Below are positions 1-9,620 of a stretch of DNA of 26,701 nt, in pieces. The notes below the pieces were generated by a model. That model saw nothing but the letters and a program-made list of their open reading frames with translations, searched no databases and had not been told where the DNA came from. Position 1 is the first letter of the stretch. The number at the start of each line of letters is the position of its first letter. Both the position numbers and the translations under genes were made by a program. Where the stretch lies: NCBI GenBank assembly GCA_024364805.1, contig CM044513.1, positions 20,523,031-20,549,731 on the forward strand, written 5' to 3'. Origin of the DNA: Euprymna scolopes (lineage: Eukaryota > Mollusca > Cephalopoda > Sepiida > Sepiolidae).

Positions 1-20
1 ATATATATATATATATATAT
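1..20. repeat. (AT)10 microsatellite at window edge
   Basis: The window opens inside an uninterrupted AT dinucleotide run. Its true length is unknown because it is cut by the window edge. Confidence 0.95.
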
Positions 21-3000
21 GATGAGTTATTACATTTAGGATATCTGTAGTGGAACGGATTTATCAATATTGTTAGTCGATAAAATTTGAGCTACCCTAA
101 ATTGGTGAACTTAAGCTTGATTAATTTTGGTCTCAAATAGGTTGGGATAAAAGAAGGAGGGAACTTAGTGTGCGATATTTAAATGGGGCAATGCTTTCGC
201 CTGAATTATTGTACACTTATACAACAGAAGCCGTTTTGCAGCAGTCGGGGAGGGGCAAGATACGTAAAATAATTTGTTAAAATGTTTACAGAGAACTGCA
301 GCAATATTGCCGACGCATTTTCTTAATAGTCCAGTCAGTATGAGATCGGTTCCATACGTTGTGAGGTGTGTAAGTTTTTTATAATATCATGCACTTGGGA
401 AAAGGATGATTTTCAGATCAGCTTTCGTGTTTTCTGTGCGGTAAAGAAAACTAGAGAAACAGCGATTTGCTGGGTTCAATACGGTTCCTAATACAAACCA
501 ATGGACAAGCATGTTAGGGGTCTAGTTTGCCATGCACAAACCTTTATGATTGTTGGAGACGGGGGAAATTGCTGTTTGCTATTATTTACTACACTATTTA
601 AGATGTTCTAAGAATCACGACGTACTAATTTCTGCGTTTCTGTTTTCGTTATTTCTTTCTTAGAATTACAAATACCTTCTATGATGTGGGTTTGTTTTTA
701 CTGGGCATATGCTGGATTAATCTGCGGTATGCTTGCATTCTTTGATCATTGGTAGTTGCGCAAGTAGAAGTACACCACTGCGGAAAGTGGGGTTTGTGCT
801 CGAACTTCCGTGCGGGAGCATATGTTAAATTGCTGCTTTAAACCATTCGGTAATCTAATTTGCACAGTATAGGCATATCTGGGTAGATCCCGGATGTTTT
901 TCCAATCATATTTCTTAAAATACATGTGACTGGGGACCGCTGTTGAATTTCATACTCCCATGAAACTTCCTCTTTCGGAGGAAGCCGGTTAAACCCTGAA
1001 TAAGTTTGGTGCTGACTGCACACATATATCCTTCTTAAAGTACATTGTTGCTTTGCGTAATACCTCTTGAGCTGTTGATCGTGGGATAAGGGCGATTTAT
1101 TTTATTATCGCAATGCGATCACAATTCCCGAGTGTACAATACGCATTTGTTACACAATAATAGAAAACTGTGATCAAGAAGTTAAGCAATTTTTTTTGTC
1201 GATATGTGAGATAGGTCTAAACCTAACTATCTTTAAGAAAGGATAAGTAACAGAGAAACTGTGTGTCGCTAGCAGTTGCGTCCGTGTAAGTAGATAAAAC
1301 AAAACTAATTACAGTAATGGACATTAAATCCTACAATGCATGTATTCCGCGTAACTATCAAGTAAAAGTTCTACATCTGTACTGTAGATATGTTTAATTA
1401 TAGTATAGTCCAAAGTCGACGGAGAGAAGTAGAGTAAATAGTAGTAGCTACCGCTTTGTTGCAAGTAAAGTCTGAAGCAGAACAAGGCCGGTCATCTGAT
1501 GTTATTTTTATTCTCTGCAAAACTTATTATAAACATATTTATTCATTTGTTTGTGCATTTAATCATTATTATTGATAAAACAAAATTGAACAAGGGTATA
1601 TGCCGCAATACCATTTAAAAATGAATGGTTATTTCATTATCTATTATTTACTCTTTGTAGGTATATATGTGAATATGTAATATCTTAATAAATTATGGTC
1701 TTTAAAATAAATAAAATGTTTTGTACCTGTTTATATAATTTCATAAATTATGATTAATTGAAATTAAAAATGACATAAAATTACAATATTCATTTTTTAA
1801 AATATATTATGGGGTTGACTAAATTTATTATATTCACACGGTGTTATTTGCAAGTAATGTTGTTTGACTCTAGAAAAAAAATCTAAGTAATTGTGTAAGT
1901 TAATTTTCTTATTTCTTGTATGCATTAATATGAAAAGAAAACAAACATTTGTTTTCCATATTAGATGAAATTAAATTAGGATTTAATAACCAAACCAAAA
2001 TTCCTAGTATAAAAGAAAACGGTGTCATTATTTGGTGTAGTTCAGATACTGAATTTAAAATATTTCTTAAATTCCTATTCCCGGGGGGAGCGCTGACAGA
2101 AGAGTAGCATTCGTTGCAAGATGCAATTCGTTTGCTACAATTTGCACTACTTATCTGAGTCCAATAATTTTCCTGTTGCTGGTTTAAATTAAAATATATA
2201 TTATTTGTTATTTTATTGTGTATATTCGAACTTGATTGATAGCTACTAGATGCATTTTAAACATTTCTTGTCTTGTTAAAATAGATTGATGACTTTTGAA
2301 GGGTTACATATTTCGTTTTCTTTTTAAATTGTTTCATGACAAGCTCTGCGCCAACGACCTCAGCCATAAACACTGGCGGAAAGACAGTGTTATTACTTAC
2401 ATAATTCTCTGTAATTATATTTATTCTAAACTTATGCATATCAAATATAAACTCGTTTATGTATACACCTTTCCTTAAATTCGAATTTATTAATTTCTTA
2501 GCTTCACTCGATTATATAACGACTCTATATATAATGTATTTTTCTTATATCAAACTATCTGAAAAGTTTAATATACGAAGCGGCAGCAAGGTGCAACATA
2601 TAAATAAAAAGGTAGGTCTTATATTAGACTAGCGTATTCAAAATAAATTCTTCTTCTTTGAGCACAATTAAACAATGATTATCTATTATTACGTCTAAAT
2701 GATTATTAAATTAAACACTACATACAATAAATAATAGGTCATTTTATAAGACATGGGCGCGTTCGAAATGAATGTTTCTATTTAATTGGACGATGATAAT
2801 AAAAATTTCCATTTGAAATTATAATTCAAGCAATAATAGAAAAATGATTTTATACAAAAAACTGTAGAATCTCCACAATTCACTGTAAACTAAAATCAAA
2901 GTCAAAGCATGAGGCATGTGAAACTTCCGTTCGGTACACAACGATAGGTCCATTACAACGGCAGTCATTCAATCCAGTTTATTTCAAAAAATGAGTTCAT

Positions 3001-3500
3001 GATCATAAACGTAAGAGAGTGTGAAACATTTGTTAGTCGTCCTGTAATACAAAAGAAGCAGGTGAATTTTGACACTTCATGAAGATAAAAGACTTTTAAA
3101 AACATTTTCTCCTATCATGTTATCTCTACAAAATTTCTATCAATTATGCAATACTATTTGGATGTAAGGGTATTTCAGGGTATATTTCTTATTGTAGATC
3201 GAGTAAATCCAAATGAAGGAGATACTCTATTGTCTATTTTCTTGTAGGTGTTAGACAGTGCTAATCAAAATTATAGACTACTTGAAGATCCTTAAAAAGA
3301 ACGGTTTTTAAGGACAGATTTTGAACTCATACCACTTAAGCTTACCAATACTACAAATCAAATGATTATGGAAAATACTACATTCTAAGAATTTAATTAC
3401 TACATTTTATTTTTTTTTAAAAATGATACATTTTATACTTGATAGAAATTATAAGACAGGTGATATAAATTGTTTTTTTACACATGCATCAGCATATTAT
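21..3500. other. AT-rich stretch without a recognisable gene
   Basis: I see no recognisable gene or element here. Open frames are short (60 codons or so) and resemble no family I know. The part from about 240 to 1030 is less AT-rich and more complex than the rest, and could be single-copy sequence. A small perfect hairpin lies at 967-983 (6-bp stem, 5-nt loop). From 1500 onward the sequence is mostly low-complexity A/T. Confidence 0.6.
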
Positions 3501-3601
3501 CAAGCCCAGTACACCACTCGAGGATAATGGTTAAATAGTGTAAAGAAGAAATTAGGCAATATAGTAATCATTAGACGTTAAAATTCGGTAAATTTGTTAA
3601 C

Positions 3602-4303
3602 TTATATTGAAGGGCCCATCAATAACTTATTTACGGTAGACTTGAACACAACCATATTGTAGTCAGCCGGAAATCAGGAAAACGGAAGACAATTCCACAT
3701 GCGTGCACTTCTAAGAAAGAAGCTTTGCTAATGGAATCTACGTTTAGGTGTAGGTACAGATAAAGAGTGGGGGAATTATTGATAGTGTTTTCAGCTAGAG
3801 GAGTGTTTCTTGTGAAAATTTGGCGAGGGAGGAACCATAGACTGAAGCTCAGTCGAACATTTTCCATAGAAATAACGATACATCAGAGACAGACTCGCAG
3901 CATCTCTTCTGTGAGATAGAAGTTGCAGGGAAGAGAAAATGGAATCTTGTACAAGGCTACGAAGTCTATTTTGAACTCTATCAAGGCGGGCCAAGTCCTT
4001 TCTAGCAGCTCCTGCCCAGATTTGGAAACAGTATCCCATCCTTGAACGTAACTGACTCTTATATAGATAGAGAATTGCATCAGCAGTGAGATATCTACTG
4101 GATTGATAGAAAGATCCCACCATTTTTCCAGCTGCCTTGCTAACAGATTTGATGTACGTGTTCCATTTAAGATCAGGAGTAAAGGTCAAGACCAGAAGCT
4201 TGTCAAAATTGAGGCCTCCTGAAGACGAGAGACATTTCAATTGATGCCAGATGTGGATCAGAATGTTGATGATGAAAAGATAGAAGCTTGGTTTTAGATG
4301 CAT
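3602..4303 (-). pseudogene. LINE ORF2, C-terminal region and 3' end
   Basis: The downstream part of ORF2 reads LVLTFTPDLKWNTYIKSVSK, ILYLYKSQLRSRMGYCFQIW and LLSHRRDAASLSLMYRYFYG, followed by VPPSPNFHKKHSS. These are typical blocks of the thumb and C-terminal region in Jockey/CR1-like LINEs. A continuous reading runs from 4303 to about 3800. The last conserved block, RMWNCLPFS then FPADYNMVVFKSTVNKLL, is in another frame and ends at the TAA at 3602-3604, which I take as the natural ORF end. The stop between its two halves is a further lesion. Confidence 0.8.
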
Positions 4304-4304
4304 T

Positions 4305-5223
4305 AAAAGTAACTAGCCACTCCTTTCCCCATTGTATCACGTGCTCAAGATCAGAGGAGAGAGAATTGGAGAGAACTTGGTCGTTTACTGTCTTAGATGT
4401 GTTACCATAAATGGTAGTGTCATCACCATAAATGTCTACAAATGATGTAAGGATGTGATTTGGAAGATCATTAATATAGATCAGGAATAGAGTTGACCCA
4501 GGATGGATCCCTGAGGGACACCAGTATTAATACTGTGAGCTTCTGATTTTTGCCCCTCAACTACTACTTTATGAACCTATCAGAGAGAAATAATGTAATA
4601 ATGTAGAAGACATTTCCAGCTATACCATAGACAGAGATATTGTGAAGTAAACCTTTATGCCACACCCTATCAAAGGCTTTTGATATGTCAAGAGCAATTG
4701 TCCTAGAAATGTTGCCTCCGTTGAGAGATTTGCTAATGCTATGAGATATAACTGTAAGCAAATCTGCTGTAGATCTAGCAGAACGTAAACCAAATTGAGT
4801 GTCACTAAAAAAGGTTATTTGTCTTGAAATGGTTGATTACTTCTGTATTTAACACAGATTCCAGCAACTTACTCATGACGCCCAGGAGACCTATTGGCCT
4901 GTACTTAGGAGGGATGAGCGATCACCTGAATTCTTACATGCAGGGCATACTGATGAGATTTTCCAGGGTGATGGGGAGCTATTCTCCTAAAAACAACGTG
5001 TAAACAGTTTTGTAAGTATGGACGCTAGTTCTGGTTGAAGTTTTTTGAGTACTATAATTGGAATACCGTCAGGGCCGGTTGCTTTTCTGGAATCAAGGTT
5101 TTTGATTAGTTTGGCAACATCACGTACGCATATTACATAGCGTGTTTTCTGATACAGGAGGAAATATTGGTGGTTGGCGGCCTTGGCCGCAAAGGGAAGA
5201 ATTAGCTGCAAAGTTATTGTCAA
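4305..5223 (-). pseudogene. LINE ORF2, reverse transcriptase core
   Basis: The RT would copy the element's RNA at the nicked target. Visible blocks in order are LIKNLDSRKATGPDGIP (about 5110-5060), YRPIGLLGVMSKLLES (about 4890-4850), FGLRSARSTADLLTVISHS, LDISKAFDRVWHKGLLH (about 4710-4655), GVPQGSILGSTLFLIYINDL and VDIYGDDTTIYG. The catalytic box is at 4419-4430 and reads YGDD, where this group normally has YADD. The upstream and downstream blocks fall in different frames, with a stop or frame change between NNLF and the FGLRSARST block and others later. The copy is therefore non-functional, though all the main RT motifs can still be read. Confidence 0.85.
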
Positions 5224-5455
5224 AGAGTTTGGCTTTGTCTGATGCTGACGAGATTACCTCAGGCCCATTGATGACAGTTGGGATAGAGCACACGCTTCTG
5301 TTTAGGATTCTGTATGCTATTTTCCAAAACTGGTGGGAACTAAACCGCTGCTCAGCTGCTTTGGACTTGACGGATTGAGCATACACCACTCTTGCATTCT
5401 TTATTACTTTCTTACAATGGTTGCTGGCATTCCTGAAAGTGGATTCAGTTTCCAT
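5120..5455 (-). pseudogene. LINE ORF2, linker between endonuclease and RT
   Basis: This open stretch reads FRNASNHCKKVIKNARVVYA, then FWKIAYRILNRSVCSIPTV and NGPEVISSASDKAKLFDNNF. That is the conserved linker of Jockey/CR1-like ORF2 proteins just before the RT core. It is in a different frame from the endonuclease part on one side and from the RT motifs on the other, so at least two frame changes separate the domains. The function of this linker is not established; it is recognised only as a family signature. Confidence 0.75.
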
Positions 5456-5742
5456 ACATCTATTACGTTGGAAGCAGTGGAAAAAGAGATTTCTGTGCGC
5501 AATGGTAGCAGCACATTCTGGAGAGAACCGTTAGGCTGGAACTTTTTCGAGGGTATGAAACGGGCAATACCTACAATTAACAATTCCGTCAGGTCTGATA
5601 CTATAGAGAACACTTTTTAAACATGGAACGAAGAGGTAGATTCGATATAAATGTACGGAAGCTATCCAAGTCAGCCTTAGTGTATCGATGTACTGTACGA
5701 TGGAGAGGTACGTCTGGGGACTTATTACATTTCATTTTTATC

Positions 5743-6360
5743 TTAATTGATACAACAGAGTTGTCGGAAGATCCAAGAGGAGACAGAAGAGAAACTGGAC
5801 ATAGTTGTGAGAAAAAGGTCTAGTAGACTCGCATACGCAATGGAGAAATCATGACAGAACCTTCCCTCATCATCGGTCTCATTTAAGTGGGTCAGCCATT
5901 TAACCTTGTGAACATTGAAGTCTCCACATACGTTACTGTTAGCTGAAGGATAAGCAGATAGGACTTGCTCAATTTTCTCAGATATACTTTTTAATATAGT
6001 ATCTCCGCTGTTGTGGCGGCCATAGAGAGTAAATATAAATGGCGTAGTGGGAGCTAATGCAACGCGAAAGCATATAAGGTAAGTTAGGATCTTCTCTGGA
6101 AATTTCCCTACCACATGAAAGGGTATCTTTAATATAGGCACATATTCCATGCCTAACGCGATCTTGGGGGTCAGCTTTAGAAGTTAAGTGAGAGTATCTT
6201 TTTATTGCGAACTTTTCTAGGGAAATAACCTCTCCAATGCCAGCTTCGCTTAAAAATAAAAGGTCTGGTTTAGTCTCCTGTAATTGGCTTTCAACCTCTG
6301 GAAGATTAGAACGTAGACCCCTGATGTTGGAGAAGGCGACATGGTAGTAGGGGTCTACGT
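5743..6360 (-). pseudogene. LINE ORF2, APE-type endonuclease domain
   Basis: This is the 5' part of the LINE ORF2, which would nick target DNA to prime reverse transcription. The N-terminal segment reads FSNIRGLRSNLPEVESQL and then PDLLFLSEAGIG (about 6350 down to 6240), the usual start of this endonuclease family. The central acidic block GDFNVHKVKWL lies near 5890-5926, with the Asp codon at 5920-5922. DDEGRFCHDFSIAY follows and is joined almost directly to LLDLFLTT. In relatives I remember, about 20-30 residues separate these two blocks, so an internal deletion near 5810-5830 is likely. No start codon is evident at the 5' end. The first segment and the central block are in different frames. 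Confidence 0.8.
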
Positions 6361-6399
6361 TGGAAGTTGGAGAACCGGTTTTAATCGTGTATTATTTCT

Positions 6400-6960
6400 T
6401 GAAACTTGCAATGATCGAATTTTGGAATTTGTGGACTAGGTCGTCAGACTTACTTAGAGCAGGACAGAGATGGGAAACTAAGAGAGGAAAAGAAACGAAG
6501 ATTTTTTGTAGCTAATGATAAGGTAAAGCCGTAAGAATTATCCACTAATTTTATATCGAGAGGTTCCACCAGAAGCTAATGCATGGCCCAGAATCCATTC
6601 ACCAAATGGCAATACAGCAGCCCCAGTACTTGGCACCTGCTGATAGGACAGCCTCCTTAGTTGTTAATCAAAGTTTCGGCTCCCTGACTATTAGACGGAT
6701 ACGTTTACTTCCAGCACTCTTACTAGTGGCATGGCTACAAGGATAGGCATATAAACAGAAAATTTCCGCCATCTCTGCCAAATGTTTGCGCAAAAAACTG
6801 CCAACCTAGAAAACAGCTTTTTCTTCTCCCTTTGTCAGAATAATCACTCATTAAAAAATGAGGACAGAGGGACAAATAAGGAGAAGCGAGCGTAACGGGA
6901 GCTGCCGATAACGCATCCACAATGCATTTTCTACTCTCCAGTAAAAAAAACAAAACCATT
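6400..6960 (-). other. Probable LINE leader / ORF1 remnant
   Basis: This GC-richer block lies directly upstream of the endonuclease reading, on the same strand. A minus-strand open stretch at 6735-7037 contains LASPYLSLCPHFLMSDYSDK and FLGWQFFAQTFGRDGGN, and I know no domain for it. Its position suggests a 5' UTR or an ORF1 remnant of the same element. It could instead be an unrelated repeat next to the LINE. Confidence 0.35.
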
Positions 6961-7074
6961 TTTTTTAAAGTAATGTACTTCATAAAAGTACAACGGGCGT
7001 GTTTAAGGGAACGCATAGTTATAGATTCCGCTTTCACGAACTAAAATGAATACAATTACCTAATCCATGTTTCC

Positions 7075-7130
7075 AATCAACTTTGTAGATAAATAAACAT
7101 TTATGGATGAGAAAATCGCTAGCATTTAAT
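7075..7130 (+). repeat. Direct repeat copy A (about 55 bp)
   Basis: This segment is nearly the same as 7482-7535. Both share the core gtagataaataaac followed by tttatgga, then g-aaaa, cgct and gcattta. This copy lies just outside the Tc3-like element and the other lies inside its 5' leader, so it may be a fragment of a second copy of that transposon. Confidence 0.75.
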
Positions 7131-7288
7131 AAAACTGAAATACATAAATTAAATACTGATATAAAATATAGTTATTAATATTTGAATCTAGATAAAAGTA
7201 CGATTGATATAGACTGTAGAAAATAATTTATGTTTTTATAACATCAGCCTTCAAAAAACATTTTATTTATAAATTAACCGTTAAAATA

Positions 7289-7312
7289 AAAGTGTGGGCA
7301 TTATTCTGGACC
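7289..7312 (+). repeat. Left terminal inverted repeat of Tc3-like element
   Basis: The sequence agtgtgggcattattctgg lies directly inside a TA at 7287-7288. Its first 10-11 bases are complementary to the right end near 8679-8689, with one mismatch. Confidence 0.55.
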
Positions 7313-7481
7313 TTAGCTAGTCACGTTTTAAGACACTTGCGATATAAAAGAAGAGCGGAGTAGAGGGTCTTCCGAAAGTTTATTGGTGACATTATAAGTA
7401 ATTACGAAATAAAATGAAAGCAGGACTTAGGGGTGGGGACTGAAAAGTTAACATAATGGATTGAGTCTATGCTATATTTAA

Positions 7482-7535
7482 GATCAACTTGGTAGATAAA
7501 TAAACTTTTATGGACGAAAAAACGCTGGCATTTAC
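7482..7535 (+). repeat. Direct repeat copy B (about 55 bp)
   Basis: This is the partner of 7075-7130, about 407 bp downstream, with most positions identical by eye. It sits in the 5' leader of the Tc3-like element, upstream of its transposase start. Confidence 0.75.
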
Positions 7536-7566
7536 AAATTAGCAATCACTTTCTAAAGGTGTAAAA

Positions 7567-8500
7567 ATGCATAAAGCACGCAAAGTTTCCAAAGTTGAGC
7601 TCGAATTCCAGATTTTCATATGCATTGTTTGTCAGAGTGGACTATCGCAGCGAAGGCTAACCACAATAAAACTGTGATCCACAGCTTTCCAAATTTCAGT
7701 GAGGATTAAAGAAAGGCAAAATTCACTAACAACCCATCAACTACATTAGGAATGAGACGGGTTGTAGTGGAAGACAAGGGTCATTTTCTATTAGAATTAA
7801 AACACTCACAAATACTGATTGCAATCACGTAACCATCGCACAACACTTACGACAAAACTGCACAGTAAATAAAACACGTAAACAAATTCCTCGCTTGTTT
7901 ATACTTTACAAGGTGGGCCGCTTGAAGTTTGGTCGTGAATTCTAAACGGCGGGCGTTGAGAAGTGGAAAATAGTCCTGCACTCTTGTGATAATAAATTTA
8001 ATCTAGATGGTTCAACGATGTTTGCATTACAAAAACATACCTCCTGAAATTTTCCCCACACGTTATAGTGATGCAGATCCCTTATCATATTGGGTGCCTT
8101 CTCTTACAAATTGAGGATGGAGCTCCAGGTGGTACAGCGTCATCAGACGAACCCTGCTAATGTTAGATTGCTACAAAGAGCATCGATGATGACGGATGGT
8201 CATCGTTTTAATGGGGATGGATAGTTATTCCAACAGGATAATTCTGCAATTCACACTGAACGATGGGCCTAGACATCTTTGAAAAAAAGTGGGACATGCT
8301 GCATCTTCCCTTAACTTGAAGTCAATTCAAAGTATGTGGCAACAGATTTTTATCAAAATAGAAAAAATATTCGACAAAAATTAATTGCTAACGCTAACTT
8401 AAGAAGGTAGAACAACATCCCCTCAACCGTAAATGCTTATTTCTAGCAGGACGCAAGGAATCTCATTATAAAATGTGATTGTTGGGGTTTTCATACACTT
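7567..8500 (+). pseudogene. Tc3-like transposase remnant (HTH plus DDE domain)
   Basis: An intact enzyme would bind the element ends and cut and paste the element at TA sites. The ATG at 7567 begins MHKARKVSKVELEFQIF, then QSGLSQRRLTTIKL, matching the first helix-turn-helix of Tc3-like transposases (usually LSQREIA); a TGA follows at once. The later blocks are RLKFGREF, then AGVEKWKIVLHS and NKFNLDGS (about 7920-8010, first catalytic Asp region), LGAFSYKLRMELQVVQRHQT and LLQRASMMTDGHRFNGDG (about 8090-8220), then FQQDNSAIHTERWA (about 8228-8270, second Asp region). A block like NLKSIQSMWQQIF near 8316-8355 stands for the usual DLNPIENLW. Length is near the roughly 330 residues of Tc3 transposase. 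Multiple stops and frame changes make it non-functional. Confidence 0.8.
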
Positions 8501-8667
8501 GTTGTACAATTTCGAAGACTTTATGCCCCTGTTTTTTTTTAATGTGGATCAAGTAATATATGTTTTATTGCATAAAACTGTAATTTTCTTAATGAAATGT
8601 TTTGAATATAGTTGTTTTCTCTAATCTTGTACGTTGAAGTATTGGTAAACATTGATATAGTGATAAA

Positions 8668-8691
8668 AATTAACGCACATACCCACACTAA
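8668..8691 (-). repeat. Right terminal inverted repeat of Tc3-like element
   Basis: In reverse orientation this reads agtgtgggtatgtgcg, just inside a TA at 8692-8693. It pairs with the left end over about 10-11 bases. Confidence 0.55.
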
Positions 8692-8765
8692 TAGGAGTTA
8701 CGCTTGTAAAGTGATTTGATTTCAGTAGGTTTAAAAAATACATATTTAAATTTAATATTTTTATG

Positions 8766-9620
8766 TTATACTAGCGGAGATACCCTGCGTTTCCCGGGTG
8801 TTTGTGTGGGTCTGGGTGTGTTGGGGAAGGGGTAAAGCCGAACAAAAGGAAACTTAACCATGTTTTTAATATAACACACACGATGTAAAACTTCTTTTAA
8901 AACTAAAGCAAAAGCAGTGATTTTAAAAATGAAAAGAATGTTGTAGGTATAACAAAGGGGGGCATGAAGCTGTGGGGCCAATAAGCTGTATAACAAAGGG
9001 GGGCATAGAGCCGTGAGGCTAATAAGCTGTCGACGTACACCTGCGCTAGGGCGACGGAAGTAATATAAGACGCTAAACTTAATGATTAAAAAGTAAATGA
9101 GTTCAAATTGAGGTCAAGCATCACGCTATTCCGAGGTTAACTTAGAAGTTTTCAAGTGTATCATTAATGAGGTCCAATCTGCACTTACATTTACTGCGGG
9201 ATAGTTTCTTGGATTTTTTTTTACCCAACTTTGTCTGGTTTTGTTTCCCCTACTTGTTGGGGAAAACCAGCTCCCCCGTTTATTGGAATAGTGGCCAAAT
9301 GAAAGCAATTGTCTGATATGACGATGAAAACCGACATGTTAAAAACGTCTATCGTTTTCTGGACGTTTTTCCCGGGCTAGCCGAGAACCGCTCATAAGTT
9401 TTCACATCAGTTTCGCTTTTTATACGAAAAAGAAGGGTCAACACGTGAGAAACACAATAGCAAAAATCTGTAAATATATCCAGCCGCGACGCGCGTTTGC
9501 AATTCGTAATCATTATGATCTACAAAGTATATAAGAAGTTCTGAGAGAAAGTAACCCTCCGAGAACCCCGCGAAAAAAGCTTTTCTTGGGAATAAAACAT
9601 CTCTAGCGCACTTGGGCGCA
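8766..9620. repeat. Unclassified GC-richer interspersed repeat candidate
   Basis: This block is richer in GC than its surroundings. It begins with gataccctgcgtttcccggg at 8779, close to the near-palindrome acccggcgttgcccgggt that I remember from repeats in many invertebrate genomes. It holds a 41-bp tandem duplication and, near 9540-9620, a segment with several CCCG/CGCG words. I cannot assign it to a class and no coding motif is clear. It may be several unrelated pieces. Confidence 0.35.
8948..9029 (+). repeat. 41-bp tandem duplication
   Basis: Unit 1 is 8948-8988 and unit 2 is 8989-9029. Both run tataacaaaggggggcat, then a variable middle, then aataagctg, with about six differences. The junction is exact and there is no third copy. 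Confidence 0.9.

Larger units (their letters stand above)
3602..6960 (-). mobile_element. Decayed LINE (non-LTR retrotransposon), Jockey/CR1-like
   Basis: Reading the minus strand from high to low coordinates gives, in order, an APE-type endonuclease, a linker, a reverse transcriptase and a C-terminal region ending in a TAA at 3602-3604. The endonuclease shows CGDFNVH near 5908-5926. The RT shows KATGPDGIP, the block ALDISKAFDRVWHKGLLH, then GVPQGSILG and a YGDD catalytic box. The domain order and the roughly 2.76 kb coding span match a near-complete ORF2 of the Jockey/CR1-like group. The clade is judged by eye from motif wording and is less certain than the LINE call. The reading changes frame several times, so the copy is inactive. 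GC-richer sequence from about 6400 to 6960 probably holds the leader or ORF1 remnants. No target-site duplication was found; T-runs at 3411-3418 and 3473-3479 could mark the poly(A) end. Confidence 0.85.
7289..8691 (+). mobile_element. Decayed Tc3-like (Tc1/mariner) DNA transposon
   Basis: A transposase remnant is flanked by short inverted ends. The left end reads AGTGTGGGCATTATT from 7291; the right end, read in reverse, gives AGTGTGGGTATGTGC from 8689. Both are preceded by TA plus two bases, fitting insertion at a TA. AGTGTGGG matches the start of the C. elegans Tc3 inverted repeat as I remember it. The length of 1403 bp is normal for the family. The transposase shows a helix-turn-helix N-terminus and DDE-type blocks, with many stops and frame changes. 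I judge it an old inactive copy. The end pairing is short (about 10 bp), so the exact boundaries are less certain than the family. Confidence 0.75.

Noticed and set aside
2257-2478. Overlapping 60-codon open stretches on both strands
   Set aside because: No domain, no splice context, and length expected by chance in AT-rich DNA.
5142-5823. Plus-strand open stretches across the LINE region (5142-5378, 5333-5620, 5623-5823)
   Set aside because: They are antisense shadows of the minus-strand LINE ORF2, which has family motifs.
8766-8996. Minus-strand open stretch of 76 codons
   Set aside because: It lies within the repeat block and its residues show no family resemblance.
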